From: Magicicada septendecula
Lineage: Eukaryota; Arthropoda; Insecta; Hemiptera; Cicadidae
Reading direction: 5' to 3'
Length of the DNA stretch: 64,000 nt
NCBI GenBank assembly: GCA_034769895.1
Contig: CM068372.1
Location: forward strand, 373,197,258 to 373,261,257
Part shown: positions 60,436-64,000 of the stretch, in pieces
Numbering within the stretch: position 1 is the first letter of the stretch
How the letters are laid out: each line of letters begins with the position of its first letter
The notes under the pieces: generated by a model
What the model saw: the letters and a program-made list of their open reading frames with translations, nothing else
What the model was told of the DNA's origin: nothing
Databases searched by the model: none
Position numbers and translations under genes: made by a program

Positions 60436-61846
60436 CTAAACAAACAGAACATTCATTTTCAACACTTGAATCATGTTAAAAATTAAGAAACTACAAAGGA
60501 GGATGGTAAAAAGAAGGATGAAGAAAGTACATCAAAGGAACAAACTTTGACAGGTCAGTACAACATATAAGAACACAAACAGCTTATGACAAGAACACCG
60601 TATTTCGTCTTTTTTTTTTGGAAGCAATTACAATAAATGATTTTTTTAATTAAGTACAACATTCCTTTACAGATTCTTTGATATTTGCGTACTTTATGTA
60701 TATTATTGACATTTGTCAAAAATCATATACATGTTTCATATAAAAAAGTAAGATGTTATATACTTTGTTTTTTTTTTATAATATTAACTCATAGCTGACA
60801 TTTTACTACTAAAAAAATGCCATTTATTGAAATTCAGTACCTTAATATGATAATCATTATACACACAACTTAGAACGTAAACAGTAGTGGCAGACTTAAA
60901 GCAGAGTTTGGCACATTATAATTATATTCTTGTAAAAAACAAGAAATATTTGTTAATAATATTTAGTAGCTAACACTGTAAGTATTTCTTGTAGGTTTTT
61001 ATATAATCAATATGTTTTCAAATAATAAATACTCCTGCAAGTATTATTTTATTAAATTAGATTCATGCTATTCATAATTCATAAAGAAACCTTTGAAGAT
61101 AACAGAATGATTCAGTTAAACGTGCATCAGGTGAAAAACAATACAATTTAATAAAATAATACTGGCAGGAGTAGTAGAACACATAAACAACAATCAATTC
61201 AATCATACCAAAACATAAGAATTTCATCACAGAATCAGGAAACACATATATACATACACACCCACAATATGATTATTAAAAAAAGTCCACAACATAACTT
61301 ACAGTATACTTTCACACTTAAAGAACGAAATTCTATATTGCTCCTGAATTCTAAACCTGATAATAGAAAAAAATGATAGAAGTATATAACCTGAACACTC
61401 TATTCACACTTAATTATCTACTCTCACCAGCACATTGACTTCCATACTGGTAACACAAACAAAAATTACCATGTTATCAATGTGCAGTGCAGTGATTAGC
61501 AGTAACAGAAATAGAAACACTTCTGAACAGTTAACACTTCCACAAAATTTTGCTAATTTTCAGTCCAAACTTTACGTTGTGTGTAGCACGTAACTGTAAT
61601 GTTTTATACTTACATTGTATATCTTGTCTAGCAAATTCATCAAACGTTAAAGGAAACGGTGGTGCGTACAAAATACCACAGCCACTTCCTTACTTCTCAG
61701 TGTGAGTCTGTTTCTCAATTTATTTTAAATGTTTTTTCTTTTTTTACTAAATTAAATTTTCCCTTTTCCTTCTTTGTAACAGCACAATTCCCAAAATTTC
61801 GACCCTGGATATCGTTCACTAGTTCTCATTATAACATTAAAAAAAT
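60436..61846. other. host intron upstream of exon 60321-60435
   Basis: AT-rich sequence with T and A runs. No exon with both splice sites and an open frame was found on the minus strand. Confidence 0.45.
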
Positions 61847-62032
61847 TCGACTAAGCTTTTCGTCATTACTGACATCTTCAGGTCTTAAATTAAAATAATA
61901 AGAATAACACACTAAAAAATGATGAAATGTAAAAGGTTACAAAAAATTATAAGTCAAGAAAAAAAAAAAAAAAAAAAAAAAAAAGGTTGTTTAAGACCTG
62001 ATGATGTCAGTAATGACGAAAAGCTTAGTCGA
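61847..62032. repeat. 43-bp inverted repeat with hammerhead-like core motifs
   Basis: Arms 61847-61889 and 61990-62032 are reverse complements with one mismatch, around ~100 bases including a long A run (~61960-61984). Read outward, the arms carry CTGAAGA and CTGATGA, then TGTC..GAC and GAAA: the order of the hammerhead ribozyme core (CUGANGA, stem II, GAAA). The stem III and cleavage-site part does not fit well. Confidence 0.55.
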
Positions 62033-63199
62033 ACAATAAAAAATTATAGCAGTTAGCAAATTCATAAAAGAAATAGTAAGGATGGCTGCTAATTTAAACA
62101 ATACGAAGAATAAAAAAACTTTGTTTAAATACTATAAGATGAAACAAAGGCTGTACGTTTCTAAAACCAAGCTAAATGCCAGCAACATTAACGAAATATG
62201 TCTTATAAAGCAAGACATTAATATTATACAGAGGGAGCATCAAAAGTATACTGAAGTAATTTTTAAAGTTTAATTGTCAATCTCATAATATGGTAGTAAG
62301 GAATAAATACTTATTTGTTATTAACAAACAATACATGGTTAAAACAAAATGGGTAAAGTAAAAGACAGAGACACATTAAAAAAAATCTAATTATAAAATG
62401 CTTCGTATGTATTAAAAACAAAAACACCAATGCAGTGAACACAGCTGCTGTTGTCGCCTGAGGTAGCGGGATAAGTCTGTGGTGGCCAAGATGCATTCTC
62501 CACTGCTAATCATCTTTGAGGAGACCAAGATCTTGTCTTTGCCTACTACCCTCAGCTGCACATTAAGTCTGTAGAGTTATTCAAACATGGTTTCACCGCT
62601 ATCAATCGAAGAGGAGAAGGCCTCCTATTAAATAGGATCTGACATGCTGTGCTCCCAAGCCAATCAGATAGCATTTGATGCTGATTGGTTGATGCTGCTT
62701 TAGAGCTTAGATTGTGCTCGTATGAAATTTTATATGAATAGACCTTCTTAGAATACACCGTGTAGTTGTTTCAAACACTGAAGGTGGCCTCCAATGGTGA
62801 GGCCAAAATGTCTGTAAACACAAATGACAGACCACGGCCTAACAACCTGGCAAATAATGTTTCCAACTTTGTTGACATTGGCCATGAAAGCTTAGGAACT
62901 CTGTTCATCCTTAATGTTTCATGACTGTCAAATTTGAGTTATCTATTAATATAATCCATATGCTTTCACACTCAGCTTAGCTTCTTGATTACAACAAAAT
63001 AAATACAAGTTCTTTTTCTTTTTCTTTTAATTCTCAAAATCTAAGCCACCCTGAGAAGCCACTGCTAAAGGAAATCCTGGCTGCAACCCTGTGTTTGTCA
63101 TCAGACAATAAGAACTGGCAACATAACATTCATTACTGTGCCGTGTTTTGGCGAAAACCCGGCTCGGTTATTAAAATGAACGATATGAACGGCTTAAGC
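62033..63199. other. upstream intron or flank, no gene assigned
   Basis: A 63-codon ORF at 62082-62273 (MAANLNNTKNKKTLFKYYKM...) is Lys/Asn-rich and unrecognised. At 62660-62667 and 62681-62688 are oppositely oriented CCAAT boxes, CCAATCAG/CTGATTGG. A short hairpin GGCCTC/GAGGCC lies at 62786-62804. No exon supported. Confidence 0.35.
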
Positions 63200-63432
63200 A
63201 CTGAATTCGTTAATTAATTAGAGTAACGGTACGTACAATGTTGGCAATACGTTTGCTGTACTGATCTGCGCGCGCTCTGGGGTCGGGGCGGCGTAGCGTT
63301 TTTTCCGTCGCAAGTGAATTCAGTTCACATCTGGCAGCGGGCGTTTATAGACTTCTTCCCGGCAGCGTTGAGATTCTCTATCTGTGTAAAATGACTATTC
63401 TGATTGATAAATAAACGCTATGTGACTCTCCG
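63200..63432 (+). promoter_or_regulatory. CpG-rich segment ending in a splice donor; possible promoter and first exon
   Basis: The CpG-dense core (ctgcgcgcgctctggggtcg, gggcggcgtagcg) stands out in AT-rich surroundings. It is followed by cagttcacatctggcagcgg and a clean donor, ctctccg|gtaagtgt, at 63433. One ATG near 63390 opens only a seven-codon ORF. This fits a non-coding first exon on the plus strand, or a promoter of the minus-strand gene. It is speculative without transcript data. Confidence 0.3.
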
Positions 63433-64000
63433 GTAAGTGTGTTGAATGTATTTTTACTTATTGTTTTATAAAAGGAATTATATTTAACTTAAAATTAACG
63501 GGGATGCGGGTGGATATATGTTTAAAGTCACCACGTGGTAGACACAGGTTGCTTACTGATTATTCACGTCTTTGAATGTTAACACTGGCTGAAATACAGT
63601 ATTTTACAATTTATATGTCTGTACTTTATTCTAATTATATCAAAAGGGGCGTAAGAAAATTATTTTGTAATATTTGTTGGAACGGGCGTACTTTACGAAC
63701 CTGTTCAAGTTTGTTAACTCATATTGAAATTGTAGTACGATGGTTAATTAGTTGACTAACAGTTTGTGAATAACTATTTATATTATACTAAATTCTATGC
63801 AGAAGGTAGATTATCAGGTATTGAGCTCTTGGGAGGGTGTCATGGTAGTTTCAAAGTATACTTAAATTTGAAAAAGGTTAAAACTGGGCATGTTGTGCGG
63901 TGTGAGTTTATGCTGGGGGGAAAATGGGTATTGTGAATAATGGAACACTAGAGTAATTACCAGTATGAATGTCCAGGGTTCCTGACTAAGACGACAATCT
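63433..64000. other. intron or flank, no feature seen
   Basis: AT-rich sequence after the possible donor at 63433. No ORF, repeat or splice acceptor could be supported. Confidence 0.4.

Noticed and set aside
62082-62273. 63-codon ORF next to the hammerhead-like repeat as a Penelope-like N-terminus
   Set aside because: No RT or GIY-YIG motif follows and the peptide has no recognisable similarity.

Overview
The window is eukaryotic and most likely comes from an insect with a large, transposon-rich genome. It is AT-rich and has spliced exons. The only recognisable host protein is a RhoGAP of the ARHGAP12/15/27 type. Its PBS sequences match animal tRNA-Lys and initiator tRNA-Met. No bacterial-type gene, tRNA, rRNA or CRISPR was seen.

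Host frame. Two minus-strand exons, 60321-60435 (upstream) and 172-309 (downstream), have consensus splice borders and matching intron phase. They belong to one gene, so 310-60320 is apparently a single ~60 kb intron. About 90% of it is mobile DNA, all antisense to the host gene.

Layout, left to right. (1) 1137-1552: fragment of a diverged LTR (E). (2) Element A, 1557-16574 (TSD CAGA), with element B1, 4780-12322 (TSD TGTT), nested inside. A and B are related LTR elements with ~1.17 kb LTRs, tRNA-Lys-like PBS, one gag-like coding region of unknown family and ~3.5 kb of conserved non-coding DNA. (3) Element D, 17057-45089 (TSD ACGT), is a tandem array of three 2.2 kb LTRs and two internal regions that encode only a Ty3/Gypsy-type Gag. 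(4) Element C, 18578-33449 (TSD ATAC), sits inside D's first LTR. It is a tandem array of four ~1.8 kb LTRs and three internal regions, each with one ~606-codon ORF ending in a retropepsin. (5) 46318-49262: a decayed Tigger/pogo DNA transposon. (6) B2, 49347-56835 (TSD CCTG), a second B element. (7) 56840-60320: ordinary intron with a (CA)68 tract and a long inverted repeat. (8) 60436-64000: upstream intron or flank, with a hairpin carrying a hammerhead-like core and a CpG-rich segment ending in a splice donor.

Main discovery. The non-coding part of A, B1 and B2 carries a ~580 nt block, plus a hairpin beside the 3' LTR, in which several stems keep perfect pairing while their sequences change. 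This looks like a selected RNA structure in a non-autonomous LTR family. No reverse transcriptase, RNase H or integrase was found anywhere, so every LTR element here would depend on enzymes supplied in trans.
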